Numbered from the stretch's first letter, positions 1-6,239 are shown. The stretch is 7,450 nucleotides of DNA from Gallionellaceae bacterium (GCA_021731185.1 JAKFXW010000020.1:1-7450), one strand, 5' to 3'. Made by a program: numbers and translations. Notes: generated by a model from the letters alone, not told the origin.

Positions 1-354
1 GATGTAGAAATGCGTATGCCGCAAATCGTTAAGCAAAACGGAATGCGCTCAGAGTTTAGTCAGGAAAAATTGCGTACCAGTTTCTCACGCGCACTGCACA
101 AGCGCCCAGTATCAACCGAACTGGTGGATGCCGCGATCGACGAAGTGAAGCAAAAAATATTTTCTCTGGGCGAACGCGAAGTCAACTCGCGTCAGATTGG
201 TGAAATGGTCATGAAGGCATTATTGAAACTAGATAAGGTTGCCTATATACGTTTTGCTTCGGTCTACAAAAGCTTTGGTGACCTGGGTGATTTTACCGAA
301 GCTGTAGAAGCAGTCCGCAAAGTACCCGTTCGTCGCAAGAAACCCAACCATTAA
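1..354 (+). CDS. nrdR: Transcriptional repressor NrdR, 5'-truncated by the window edge
   Basis: NrdR represses ribonucleotide reductase operons by binding NrdR boxes, and senses ATP/dATP through an ATP-cone domain. The reading frame is open from base 1 (D-V-E-M-R-M...), so the ATG at 10 is an internal methionine, not the start. What remains is the end of the zinc-ribbon linker and the whole ATP cone. The visible family signatures are a VKQNG...F segment, KLRTSFSRALHKRPV, an IGEMVMKAL helix and the very conserved VAYIRFASVYKSF near residues 79-91 of the visible part. The tail is basic (VPVRRKKPNH). The four zinc cysteines expected in the first ~35 residues lie upstream of the window. The stop at 352-354 is two bases from the ribD ATG, so nrdR and ribD are probably co-transcribed, a frequent pairing in proteobacteria. 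Family identity is clear; only the N-terminus is unseen. Confidence 0.96.
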   Translation, partial: DVEMRMPQIVKQNGMRSEFSQEKLRTSFSRALHKRPVSTELVDAAIDEVKQKIFSLGEREVNSRQIGEMVMKALLKLDKVAYIRFASVYKSFGDLGDFTEAVEAVRKVPVRRKKPNH

Positions 355-356
355 TC

Positions 357-1538
357 ATGTTCACAGTTGCTGACAGCAAATGGATGGCGCATGCGCTGCG
401 CTTGGCTGAGCGCGGTTTGTATACGACCAGCCCGAATCCAAGAGTGGGCTGCGTGCTGGTGAAAAATGGCGCGATGATTGGGGAGGGTTGGCATCAGTTT
501 GCGGGCGAACCACATGCGGAAGTTCATGCATTACGAGCCGCTGGCGAGGCCGCGCACGGTACCACTGCTTACCTTACGCTAGAACCTTGCAGCCATCATG
601 GCCGCACACCGCCGTGTGTAAATGCCTTGATACAAGCGGGTGTGGCGCGTGTCGTAGTCGCTGTGCAAGACCCCAATCCACAAGTGGCGGGAGCCGGGAT
701 AAAACAATTACGTGCTGCCGGAATTACAGTGGATGTGGGACTCATGGAAAGTGCCGCGCAGGAATTAAACTTAGGATTTTTTTCGCGCATGACACGAGGC
801 ACACCTTGGCTGCGCTGCAAAATTGCCATGAGTCTGGATGGAGGTACAGCGTTACATAACGGCACCAGCAAATGGATTACCAGTGAGGTTGCGCGCCAGG
901 ATGTGCAGCATTGGCGTGCGCGTTCTTGTGCTGTTTTGACGGGCATTGGTACGGTGCTGGCGGATGACCCACAGCTTAATGTGCGTGCATTTGCCAAGGA
1001 GGAAGATGCCCCTCTGCCAGTAAAAAATGGGCAAGAGGGATTGCCACGTGTGCGCCAGCCGCTACGCGTATTGTTAGATAGTAAACTGAAGTTACCGCTT
1101 ATAGCAAAGATTTTGCATCACCCCTCTTCTTCTCCCGCAAGAGAGGGCGAGAGCTTCCCCCTGATTTACACTGCCACGCATAATGAACAGAAAATATCCG
1201 CATTGGAGAATCTGGGCGCGCAAGTTGTGATATTGCCGAACGCAGAGGGTCGCGTGGATTTGCGTGCCGTGTTACGCGATTTGGCTGCGCGCGGTTGCAA
1301 TGAAATATTGCTGGAAGCGGGTAGTAAATTGAATGGTGCGTTTTTGCATGCAGGGATGATTGATGAATTCGTGTTATATATCGCGCCGCAATTGCTGGGT
1401 GATATGGCGCGCGGGATCGCGCAACTCGGTGAGCTGACAGCATTGGATCAACGTGTGGAATTAAACTGGCGTGACGTGCGAAACGTGGGCAAGGATTTGC
1501 GCGTTGTGGCGCGAGTGCAGAAAGGTAGCAATGTTTAG
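357..1538 (+). CDS. ribD: Bifunctional diaminohydroxyphosphoribosylaminopyrimidine deaminase / 5-amino-6-(5-phosphoribosylamino)uracil reductase RibD
   Basis: RibD is cytosolic and carries out the second and third steps of riboflavin synthesis: deamination of the pyrimidine made by GTP cyclohydrolase II, then NADPH-dependent reduction of the ribosyl side chain. The product is 393 residues, slightly longer than the ~365-380 usual for the family. Residues 1-~145 are a cytidine-deaminase-like zinc domain: HAE (His53, Glu55) and PCSHHGRTPPC (Cys77-78 region and Cys87) supply the zinc ligands and the catalytic glutamate. Residues ~150-390 are the reductase domain: RCKIAMSLDG near 153-162, SKWITS near 171-176, TGIGTVLADDPQLNVR near 195-210, and LLEAGSKLNGAFL near 318-330. 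The extra length sits in two linkers (about 212-232 and 254-268), where short GC-rich palindromes occur in the DNA. The ATG follows nrdR by two bases and the ribosome binding site is weak. The 3' end overlaps ribE by 8 bases. All key residues are present, so the gene should be functional. Confidence 0.97.
   Translation: MFTVADSKWMAHALRLAERGLYTTSPNPRVGCVLVKNGAMIGEGWHQFAGEPHAEVHALRAAGEAAHGTTAYLTLEPCSHHGRTPPCVNALIQAGVARVVVAVQDPNPQVAGAGIKQLRAAGITVDVGLMESAAQELNLGFFSRMTRGTPWLRCKIAMSLDGGTALHNGTSKWITSEVARQDVQHWRARSCAVLTGIGTVLADDPQLNVRAFAKEEDAPLPVKNGQEGLPRVRQPLRVLLDSKLKLPLIAKILHHPSSSPAREGESFPLIYTATHNEQKISALENLGAQVVILPNAEGRVDLRAVLRDLAARGCNEILLEAGSKLNGAFLHAGMIDEFVLYIAPQLLGDMARGIAQLGELTALDQRVELNWRDVRNVGKDLRVVARVQKGSNV
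1010..1039. repeat. Imperfect GC-rich palindrome inside ribD (first)
   Basis: The arm CCCTCTGCC (1010-1018) is complementary to GGGCAAGAGGG (1029-1039) with one bulged base and a loop of about ten A-rich bases. It lies in the variable linker of the RibD reductase domain and is read through in frame. It resembles the second palindrome at 1122-1147 (both have CCCTCT / AGAGGG outer arms). It could be a short inserted element or chance low-complexity sequence. Confidence 0.4.
1122..1147. repeat. Imperfect GC-rich palindrome inside ribD (second), REP-like
   Basis: CCCTCT (1122-1127) pairs with AGAGGG (1142-1147), and the arms extend inward (CTT / AAG) with one bulge around a short CTCCCGC-type centre. 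The wording CCCTCTTCTTCTCCCGCAAG followed by AGAGGGCGAGAG resembles the CCCTCTCCC...GGGAGAGGG palindromic repeats scattered through many proteobacterial genomes. It is translated in frame as a serine/proline-rich loop (RibD residues about 255-267), where other RibD proteins are shorter. Genome copy number was not checked. Confidence 0.45.
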
Positions 1539-2154
1539 CGGCATCGTTGCAGACACAGGAAAAATTGCCCAGGTGCAAGACCGTGATGGCGGCTTGCGGC
1601 TCAGCGTGCTGACAGATAGATTGGGCATGGGAGATGTAAACTTGGGCGACAGCATCGCGGTAAACGGCGTGTGTCTGACTGTCGTGGCGATCGATGAAAA
1701 ATATTTTACCGTCGATGTGTCGCGCGAAACTTTGAATTGCACGGTGGGATTAACCACGTCAGGCGCGCACGTTAATCTGGAAAAAGCCTTACGCCTGGCA
1801 GACAGGCTGGGGGGGCATCTGGTGAGTGGGCATGTGGATGGTGTAGGTGAGGTGTTAGCCTTTGCTGATCTCGGTGAAAGTTGGAAGCTGACCGTGGACG
1901 CGCCACCCGCTTTGGCAAAATACATCGCGATAAAAGGTTCGATCACCATCAATGGCGTAAGCCTGACGGTAAATGACGTTGCAGACACAATATTCAACGT
2001 GAATTTGATTCCACATACACTGACCGCAACAACGCTGCACGAACTACGCGCTGGCACAAAAGTAAATTTAGAAATTGATTTAATCGCGCGTTACGTTGAG
2101 CGTATGTTGACATTGTCCCCTTGTGAGACTATGCAAACGCAAGCAAAAAAATAA
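1531..2154 (+). CDS. ribE: Riboflavin synthase, alpha subunit
   Basis: This enzyme dismutates two molecules of 6,7-dimethyl-8-ribityllumazine into riboflavin plus the pyrimidinedione recycled by RibH; it is a cytosolic homotrimer. The product from this ATG is 207 residues, close to the usual ~210. It shows the two tandem lumazine-binding repeats. Repeat one has the invariant MFSGIV N-terminus, VNGVCLTV at 44-51 and GHLVSGHVDG at 95-104. Repeat two has INGVSLTV at 140-147, PHT at 161-163 and NLEIDLIARYVERM at 179-192. A longer open frame begins at 1471, but that start would put 20 residues ahead of the MFSGIV terminus, which is essential in the family, so the ATG at 1531 is chosen. An AAAGG sequence at 1521-1525 is a suitable ribosome binding site. 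The start lies inside the last codons of ribD, implying translational coupling. The gene is also called ribC in E. coli. Confidence 0.97.
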   Translation: MFSGIVADTGKIAQVQDRDGGLRLSVLTDRLGMGDVNLGDSIAVNGVCLTVVAIDEKYFTVDVSRETLNCTVGLTTSGAHVNLEKALRLADRLGGHLVSGHVDGVGEVLAFADLGESWKLTVDAPPALAKYIAIKGSITINGVSLTVNDVADTIFNVNLIPHTLTATTLHELRAGTKVNLEIDLIARYVERMLTLSPCETMQTQAKK

Positions 2155-2172
2155 TTTTTGGAATTAAAATTT

Positions 2173-3270
2173 ATGACAGGCATTGCCCCTATACAAGAAA
2201 TAATTGCCGAAATCCGTGCTGGACGGATGGTGATATTGGTAGACGAAGAAGATCGCGAAAACGAGGGCGACTTAGTGATGGCGGCAGAATTTGTCACGCC
2301 TGAAGCCATCAACTTTATGGTCAAACACGCGCGCGGTTTGGTGTGTTTGCCCATGACCGAGGCACATTGTAAGCAGCTTAATTTGTCGTTGATGGTGCGC
2401 GATAATGGCTCGCCATTGGGCACTAATTTTACGCTGTCTATCGAAGCGGCCAGCGGTGTGACCACGGGAATTTCCGCCGCCGATCGCGCACGCACCATAC
2501 AAGTTGCGGCGAATAAAAATGCTACGCCCAGTGACATCGTGCAGCCCGGACATATCTTTCCATTGATGGCAAAAAATGGTGGCGTGCTGGTGCGCGCAGG
2601 TCATACCGAAGCGAGTTGTGATTTGGCGGCATTGGCCGGGCTTACCTCTGTGGCGGTGATTTGCGAGATACTCAAAGACGATGGAGAGATGGCACGACTG
2701 CCGGATTTGATGGTTTTTGCGAAATTACACGGACTGAAAATCGGCACCATCGCTGATTTAATTCAGCATCGCAGCCAGCATGAAAAATTGGTTGAGCGCG
2801 TAGCACGCCGCACCGTACAAACCGCTTATGGCGCACTCGATTTATTCAGCTATGTAGATAAAACGACGCAGCACACGCATCTGGCATTGGTCAAAGGAGA
2901 CATTCATCCGCAACAAGAAACTTTGGTTCGAGTACATGAGCCTCTTTCGGTGATAGATTTTATGGAGCATTCCAGTTTCAGCAATTCGACTAGCGTACAC
3001 GATGCCCTGCTCAAAATCAGCGCGGCAACCAGTGGCGTGCTGGTGTTATTACATCACGCTGAAACATCCAGCGATTTGTTGGCACGTGCGGTGGCGACTG
3101 CCGAAACTCATCACGCGGTGCAATGGGATCCACGCAGTTACGGCATTGGTGCACAAATATTGCGTGATCTCAATGTCGGCAAGATGCGCTTGATGGCTAC
3201 ACCGCGCAAGCTGCCGAGCATGGTTGGCTTTGGTTTGGAAGTGGTGGGCTATATGCACACGCATCAGTAA
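2173..3270 (+). CDS. ribB: 3,4-dihydroxy-2-butanone 4-phosphate synthase with degenerate GTP cyclohydrolase II-like C-terminal domain (RibBA/RibBX type)
   Basis: The N-terminal domain (residues 1-~205) converts ribulose 5-phosphate to the four-carbon unit that RibH joins to the pyrimidine. Its signatures are intact: the acidic DEEDRENEGD loop at 24-33, GLVCLPM at 55-61, the TNF...SIEA stretch at 84-92, HIFPL at 127-131, RAGHTEASCDL at 141-151 and Glu165. Residues ~206-365 align in plan with GTP cyclohydrolase II, including YGIGAQILRDLNVGKMRLM at 323-341 and GFGLEVVGY at 352-360. However, the zinc triad expected in a C-x10-C-x-C arrangement is absent: the region at 257-285 reads EPLSVIDFMEHSSFSN and onward with no cysteine. 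The R-x-GGRGIG-like active-site segment is also replaced, by LVLLHHAETSSDLLARA. The second domain is therefore very likely not a cyclohydrolase. Proteins of this layout are known in Proteobacteria as RibBX. The ATG at 2173 is preferred over an in-frame TTG at 2158, which sits three bases after the ribE stop and has no room for a binding site. A weak TTGGA lies upstream of the ATG. Confidence 0.94.
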   Translation: MTGIAPIQEIIAEIRAGRMVILVDEEDRENEGDLVMAAEFVTPEAINFMVKHARGLVCLPMTEAHCKQLNLSLMVRDNGSPLGTNFTLSIEAASGVTTGISAADRARTIQVAANKNATPSDIVQPGHIFPLMAKNGGVLVRAGHTEASCDLAALAGLTSVAVICEILKDDGEMARLPDLMVFAKLHGLKIGTIADLIQHRSQHEKLVERVARRTVQTAYGALDLFSYVDKTTQHTHLALVKGDIHPQQETLVRVHEPLSVIDFMEHSSFSNSTSVHDALLKISAATSGVLVLLHHAETSSDLLARAVATAETHHAVQWDPRSYGIGAQILRDLNVGKMRLMATPRKLPSMVGFGLEVVGYMHTHQ

Positions 3271-3279
3271 AAATCGTAT

Positions 3280-3317
3280 AAATATCAACCCCAGGAAATA
3301 TCAACCTGGGTAATTTT
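3280..3317 (+). promoter_or_regulatory. Hairpin with flanking direct repeat in the ribB-ribH gap
   Basis: An 11-base direct repeat, AAATATCAACC, occurs at 3280-3290 and 3296-3306. Overlapping it, CCCAGG (3290-3295) and CCTGGG (3305-3310) form a perfect 6-bp stem with a 9-base loop, followed by TAATTTT. This could be a weak intrinsic terminator or attenuator, or an mRNA processing or stability hairpin between ribB and ribH. The T-run is interrupted, so efficient termination is doubtful. The function is inferred from position only. Confidence 0.35.
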
Positions 3318-3342
3318 AATTGGCTAATTTCAGAAAGCGCGC

Positions 3343-3795
3343 ATGAAAGAAATTGTAAAAAATTTAAATGGCACAGAATTACGCATTGGCATTGTGCAAA
3401 GCCGTTTTAACACTGTGATATGCGAGGGCTTGTTGAGCTCGTGCATGGCTAAACTGGCCGAGCAAGGTGTGCATCAGAAAAATATTACTTTGGTCTCGGT
3501 ACCGGGGGCATTGGAGATTCCATTGCTGTTGCAACACATGGCACAAAGCAGAAAATATGACGCGCTGATCGCGTTGGGTGCAGTGATACGCGGTGATACG
3601 TACCATTTTGAAATAGTTGCCAATGAATCGGCGCGGGGTGTGAGTGAAGTGCAGTTGCATAGCGGCATACCCATCGCCAACGCCATTCTCACCACCGACA
3701 CCGATCAACAGGCCGTCGAGCGGATGCAGGTAAAGGGCGCGGAATCAGCATTGGTAGCCATTGAAATGGCTAATTTATTAAAAGGACTGGCATGA
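3343..3795 (+). CDS. ribH: 6,7-dimethyl-8-ribityllumazine synthase
   Basis: RibH condenses 5-amino-6-ribitylaminouracil with the dihydroxybutanone phosphate made by RibB, giving the lumazine used by riboflavin synthase. Family members form pentamers or 60-mer capsids in the cytosol. The 150-residue product matches the family length. The substrate-binding elements are visible in order: GIVQSRFN at 16-23, SVPGALEIP at 52-60, and ALGAVIRGDTYHFEIVANES around 78-96 with catalytic His88. GIPIANAILTTDTDQQAVER follows at about 108-127, with the GAE motif after Lys131. The ATG at 3343 follows a 72-base spacer holding a small hairpin and has only a weak purine-rich site (AGAAAG). The stop overlaps the nusB start in an ATGA, so the two genes are translationally coupled. 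Confidence 0.97.
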   Translation: MKEIVKNLNGTELRIGIVQSRFNTVICEGLLSSCMAKLAEQGVHQKNITLVSVPGALEIPLLLQHMAQSRKYDALIALGAVIRGDTYHFEIVANESARGVSEVQLHSGIPIANAILTTDTDQQAVERMQVKGAESALVAIEMANLLKGLA

Positions 3796-4250
3796 GCGAG
3801 CAAGTAGCTAAACCGCGCGCACCTGCCAAAAGTACGCGCCGACGATCACGCGAATTGGCGGTGCAGGGTATGTATCAGTGGCGGCTAACGGGCGAAGAAT
3901 CTGCCCAAATTGAAAAGCAGATAATCGAGCAGGGAACGGGACGTTATGATGTGGCGTTTTTCAAGACCTTACTGCAAGGTGCATTGGCGCAACGCGAGCC
4001 GCTTGAAAAATTGATTGGCACACATCTGGATCGTCCCATCAATGAGCTCAGCCCCATTGAATATTCCATTTTGCTGTTGGGTGCTTACGAACTTTTACAT
4101 CAAGCCGAAACGCCTTATCGCGTCATCATCAACGAATCGGTCGAGCTGACTAAAACATTTGGCGGTACGGATGGCCATAAATACGTCAATGGTGTGCTGG
4201 ATAAATTGGCCGCACAAATCCGCACGGTTGAGATGCGCGCAGGCAAATAA
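3792..4250 (+). CDS. nusB: Transcription antitermination factor NusB
   Basis: NusB binds boxA RNA together with NusE (ribosomal protein S10) to build the antitermination complex on ribosomal RNA operons; it acts in the cytosol. The product is 152 residues, near the usual 140-160, and all-helical in appearance. After a basic, proline-containing N-terminal extension (residues 1-16), the RRRSRELAVQGMYQW segment at 17-30 is the arginine-rich RNA-binding start of the family. INELSPIEYSILLLGAYELL at about 83-102, followed by PYRVIINESVELTKTFGGTDGHKYVNGVLDKLA at 108-140, is the strongly conserved C-terminal half. The ATG overlaps the ribH stop by four bases, the common ribH-nusB arrangement. It appears to be the last gene of the operon here. 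In many betaproteobacteria thiL comes next, but no trace of it is seen. Confidence 0.97.
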   Translation: MSEQVAKPRAPAKSTRRRSRELAVQGMYQWRLTGEESAQIEKQIIEQGTGRYDVAFFKTLLQGALAQREPLEKLIGTHLDRPINELSPIEYSILLLGAYELLHQAETPYRVIINESVELTKTFGGTDGHKYVNGVLDKLAAQIRTVEMRAGK

Positions 4251-4323
4251 ATCAATCAAGCTGAATTTTTACTCGGCGGTTAAAGAAGCAATGCTAATCT
4301 CGATGACAACAATCGCTGAACTA

Positions 4324-4449
4324 ATTCTAATTTCTGATAAACAGGAGCACAAGGCGGCAAGGATGAGGCGACGAAGACAGTACATTTGAGTACGGCTAGG
4401 AGCCGAAAATGAAGCCAACACTGTGATCGTTTTTATCAGGAATTGGAAT
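4324..4449. repeat. Structured repeat element with 18-base terminal inverted repeats (MITE-like or RNA-structured)
   Basis: The left end ATTCTAATTTCTGATAAA (4324-4341) and the right end TTTATCAGGAATTGGAAT (4432-4449) are inverted copies. Sixteen of 18 positions are complementary, and the other two would be G-U pairs in RNA, so the arms pair fully in a transcript. Just inside, CACA (4348-4351) faces TGTG (4422-4425). The core contains a perfect hairpin CGGCT-AGG-AGCCG (4393-4405), and GTAC at 4380-4383 can pair with GTAC at 4390-4393 as an alternative. There is no open reading frame of note. The layout is that of a small non-autonomous mobile repeat or a folded RNA element. It starts 73 bases after nusB and ends six bases before the stop of the opposing gene, so it could also separate the converging transcripts. 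Whether it occurs elsewhere in the genome was not tested. Confidence 0.6.
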
Positions 4450-4455
4450 AACGAA

Positions 4456-4677
4456 TCATCGACGTAATTTTCTAAATTCTTCAGGTTCCCATTTATGCAC
4501 CGCCAACAGTAGCCCAACACCGCTGCGCTTGCTCAGTGGCATAGGTCGCCCAGAGGTCAAAACACGCTTCACGCTGAGTTCTAACAGATTCAATGTATGC
4601 GCCACATCCCTATAAGTTATGCCCTGACTTTTCAGTTTATTTTTGATCGTTGAGAGGAGTTGCGTGGTTTCAATCAT
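4456..4677 (-). CDS. Small XRE-like helix-turn-helix protein, possibly degenerate
   Basis: The predicted product has 73 residues. Residues 4-41 read like the N-terminal DNA-binding unit of small XRE/Cro-like regulators: an amphipathic first helix (TQLLSTIKNKLKSQ), then GITYRDVAHTLNL as the helix-turn entry, then ELSVKRVL as recognition helix. Family members usually have S-E-x-S-V-K-R here; this one has L-E-L-S-V-K-R. After residue 42 the sequence (SGRPMPLSKRSGVGLLLAVHKW and on) is less typical, so the protein may be divergent, shortened or decaying. An upstream in-frame ATG at 4761 would add 28 residues that look unrelated to the fold, so the ATG at 4677 is preferred; it coincides with MIETTQLL. 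The ribosome binding site is poor, but a TATAAT lies 10 bases upstream, suggesting a nearly leaderless message. It runs opposite to both flanking operons. Its target is unknown. Confidence 0.6.
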   Translation of the reverse strand: MIETTQLLSTIKNKLKSQGITYRDVAHTLNLLELSVKRVLTSGRPMPLSKRSGVGLLLAVHKWEPEEFRKLRR

Positions 4678-4687
4678 TGCTAAAAGT

Positions 4688-4715
4688 ATTATAAGTTGAT
4701 GCTTTATAGTGTAAT
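4688..4715 (-). promoter_or_regulatory. Possible sigma-70 promoter for the helix-turn-helix gene
   Basis: On the minus strand, a perfect TATAAT (-10; plus positions 4688-4693) lies 16 bases downstream of ATTACA (4710-4715), which matches four of six -35 bases. Transcription would start only a few bases before the ATG at 4677, giving a leaderless or almost leaderless mRNA. That would fit the lack of a ribosome binding site. The region is AT-rich, so a chance match is possible. Confidence 0.35.
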
Positions 4716-4928
4716 AATTGGTGCTATCGCCGCCAAGGTATTCAAATAATACAGCTTTCAACTACGCTGGCATCACTGTTCAACCACAAGAAAAGGTGAT
4801 GCAAATGGTTTACTCAACTCTGCAACGCCGATGGCTATTCATTTTTACGGTGACTACCGCTTTATTCAGCAAATGGCCTTATTTACCAATGAAACTTCGA
4901 TAAAAACAATACACACCGAGGAGACCAC
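4694..4928. other. Intergenic stretch without a convincing gene
   Basis: No family-like protein is encoded here. A plus-strand open frame at 4718-4903 (61 residues, TTG start) has no recognisable motif and is probably not a gene. Another frame gives a 33-residue open frame from ATG 4831 whose stop (4930-4932) overlaps the next ATG. It begins MAIHFYGDYRF and might be a leader peptide or a remnant. The promoter of the amidohydrolase-lplT pair should lie here, but no clear -35/-10 pair was found. Confidence 0.4.
4918..4923 (+). promoter_or_regulatory. Ribosome binding site for the amidohydrolase gene
   Basis: GAGGAG at 4918-4923 lies five bases before the ATG at 4929. It is the strongest Shine-Dalgarno match in the window and fixes the start of this gene. 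Confidence 0.7.
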
Positions 4929-6239
4929 ATGAACCGCAGGCATTTTTTACTGGGAGCGGGCGCAGCAATGCTTTCCATGAGTGGCTGTGAGGAAATAAAT
5001 GTTTGGCCAGAGCGCAGCTTGTTTAATCCTTGTTTGAATGAAATGCCACCGCGCCTGGTCAATCATCCTGTGATACGAACCGCTTGGGAGGGTGTGGATG
5101 CGGCACAAGTTTGGGATTGCCATGTTCATCTGGCCGGCTTGGGAGATGGTGGAACTGGAATTTGGGTTAACCCAGACATGGATAGCCTCATGCATCCGCT
5201 CCAGTATATTCAGAAAAAATTTTATCTGAATGCTTCTTGCACTGAAGATCAAGATGCCGTGGGGCGCGTTGATGCGGTGTACGTTGAGAGATTGGTATCT
5301 TTATTAGAGAGCATGCAGCCCGCCAATGTTGCGAGTGTCCCCTCAAATCGAGGTCGATTGATGATATTTGCGTTTGATTGGCATTACAGCGAGGACGGTA
5401 CCCGGCGCGAAGACCTCAGCACCTTTCACGTACCCAATCACGCAGCAAAAAATGTCGCGCTGAAATATCCTCAACATTTTATCTGGGTCGCCTCCATTCA
5501 TCCCTACCGTAAGGACGCGCTCATCGCCTTGGAGGCATCGATACAAGAGGGTGCAGTAGCGGTGAAGTGGTTACCTGCGGCCATGGGAATGGATCCAGAT
5601 TCACCGCGATGCGATGCTTTTTTTGAAATGATGGCGCGCCATAATTTGCCACTCATCGTGCATGCGGGCGAAGAAAAAGCCGTGCAAGGCGCGGGCTTTC
5701 AACACTTGGGTAACCCATTAAAACTGCGTCGCGCATTGGCTGCTGGGGTGCGCGTGGTGGTGGCACATTGTGCATCGCACGGTATGGACATTGATACTGA
5801 TCATCCCGACAAACCCGTTGTCGAGAGCTTTGAATTGTTCGAGCGTATGATGGCTGAGCCTCGTTATCAAGGCAGACTGTTCGGTGAAATTTCCGCCATC
5901 ACTCAAATGAACCGTATGCACATCCTGCCACGCATACTCAAACACATTGTCCCCTCGTGGGGCAGCGATTGGCATACACGGTTATTACATGGCTCAGATT
6001 ATCCGTTAGTGGGAGTAATGCCACTGTTTTCTGTCAAAAAATTTGCTGCTGAAGGTTTGTTGGATCCAGCCGTTGTGTCAGTCATACAGGAACTGCGTGA
6101 CTACAATCCCCTACTGTTTGATTTTGTACTGAAGCGGCATCTGCGCCTGGAAACCACAGAAGGCACAAAAAAATTTCCTCCCGCAGTCTTTGCTACCCGT
6201 ACTTTTTTTGCACGACCTACACTATCTAAATCACTATGA
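4929..6239 (+). CDS. Tat-exported lipoprotein of the amidohydrolase-2 (metal-dependent TIM-barrel hydrolase) family
   Basis: The 436-residue product starts NRRHFLLGAG, a twin-arginine motif, followed by a short hydrophobic stretch and the lipobox-like MSGC with Cys20. It is thus probably folded in the cytosol, exported by Tat and lipid-anchored; Glu at +2 does not signal inner-membrane retention. The mature part has the metal-site plan of the amidohydrolase superfamily: WDCHVHL (His65, His67) on strand one, VKWLP with Lys213, IVHAGEE with His245, VVAHCASHG with His280, and LLHGSDYPL with Asp357 as the last ligand. The family includes hydrolases and decarboxylases, so the reaction cannot be named from sequence. 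Its stop overlaps the lplT start in ATGA, so the two are co-translated, hinting at a role near lipid or envelope metabolism; that link is inference. A strong GAGGAG binding site supports the start. The active-site residues look complete. Confidence 0.85.
   Translation: MNRRHFLLGAGAAMLSMSGCEEINVWPERSLFNPCLNEMPPRLVNHPVIRTAWEGVDAAQVWDCHVHLAGLGDGGTGIWVNPDMDSLMHPLQYIQKKFYLNASCTEDQDAVGRVDAVYVERLVSLLESMQPANVASVPSNRGRLMIFAFDWHYSEDGTRREDLSTFHVPNHAAKNVALKYPQHFIWVASIHPYRKDALIALEASIQEGAVAVKWLPAAMGMDPDSPRCDAFFEMMARHNLPLIVHAGEEKAVQGAGFQHLGNPLKLRRALAAGVRVVVAHCASHGMDIDTDHPDKPVVESFELFERMMAEPRYQGRLFGEISAITQMNRMHILPRILKHIVPSWGSDWHTRLLHGSDYPLVGVMPLFSVKKFAAEGLLDPAVVSVIQELRDYNPLLFDFVLKRHLRLETTEGTKKFPPAVFATRTFFARPTLSKSL

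Noticed and set aside
10..12. ATG at 10 as the start of nrdR
   Set aside because: The frame is open upstream to base 1 and NrdR needs its zinc ribbon, so this is an internal methionine.
1471..1530. Upstream extension of the riboflavin synthase frame from an ATG at 1471
   Set aside because: It would add 20 unrelated residues before the invariant MFSGIV N-terminus, and that stretch is explained by ribD coding in another frame.
1099..1578. 159-residue minus-strand open frame opposite ribD
   Set aside because: It is the antisense shadow of ribD and ribE, with an unlikely composition rich in histidine, alanine and arginine.
2158..2172. TTG start for ribB five codons upstream of the ATG
   Set aside because: It lies three bases after the ribE stop with no ribosome binding site, and the ATG at 2173 gives the usual N-terminal length.
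1..4250. FMN riboswitch controlling the riboflavin genes
   Set aside because: No RFN-like conserved blocks were seen ahead of any rib gene, and the gaps are too short except before ribH, where only a small hairpin is present.
4718..4903. 61-residue plus-strand open frame from a TTG
   Set aside because: It has no recognisable motif, a poor start and no binding site; it is probably chance in a low-coding stretch.
4251..4928. CRISPR array or tRNA gene in the intergenic region
   Set aside because: There are no regularly spaced direct repeats and no cloverleaf; the only repeats are the inverted ends of one element.
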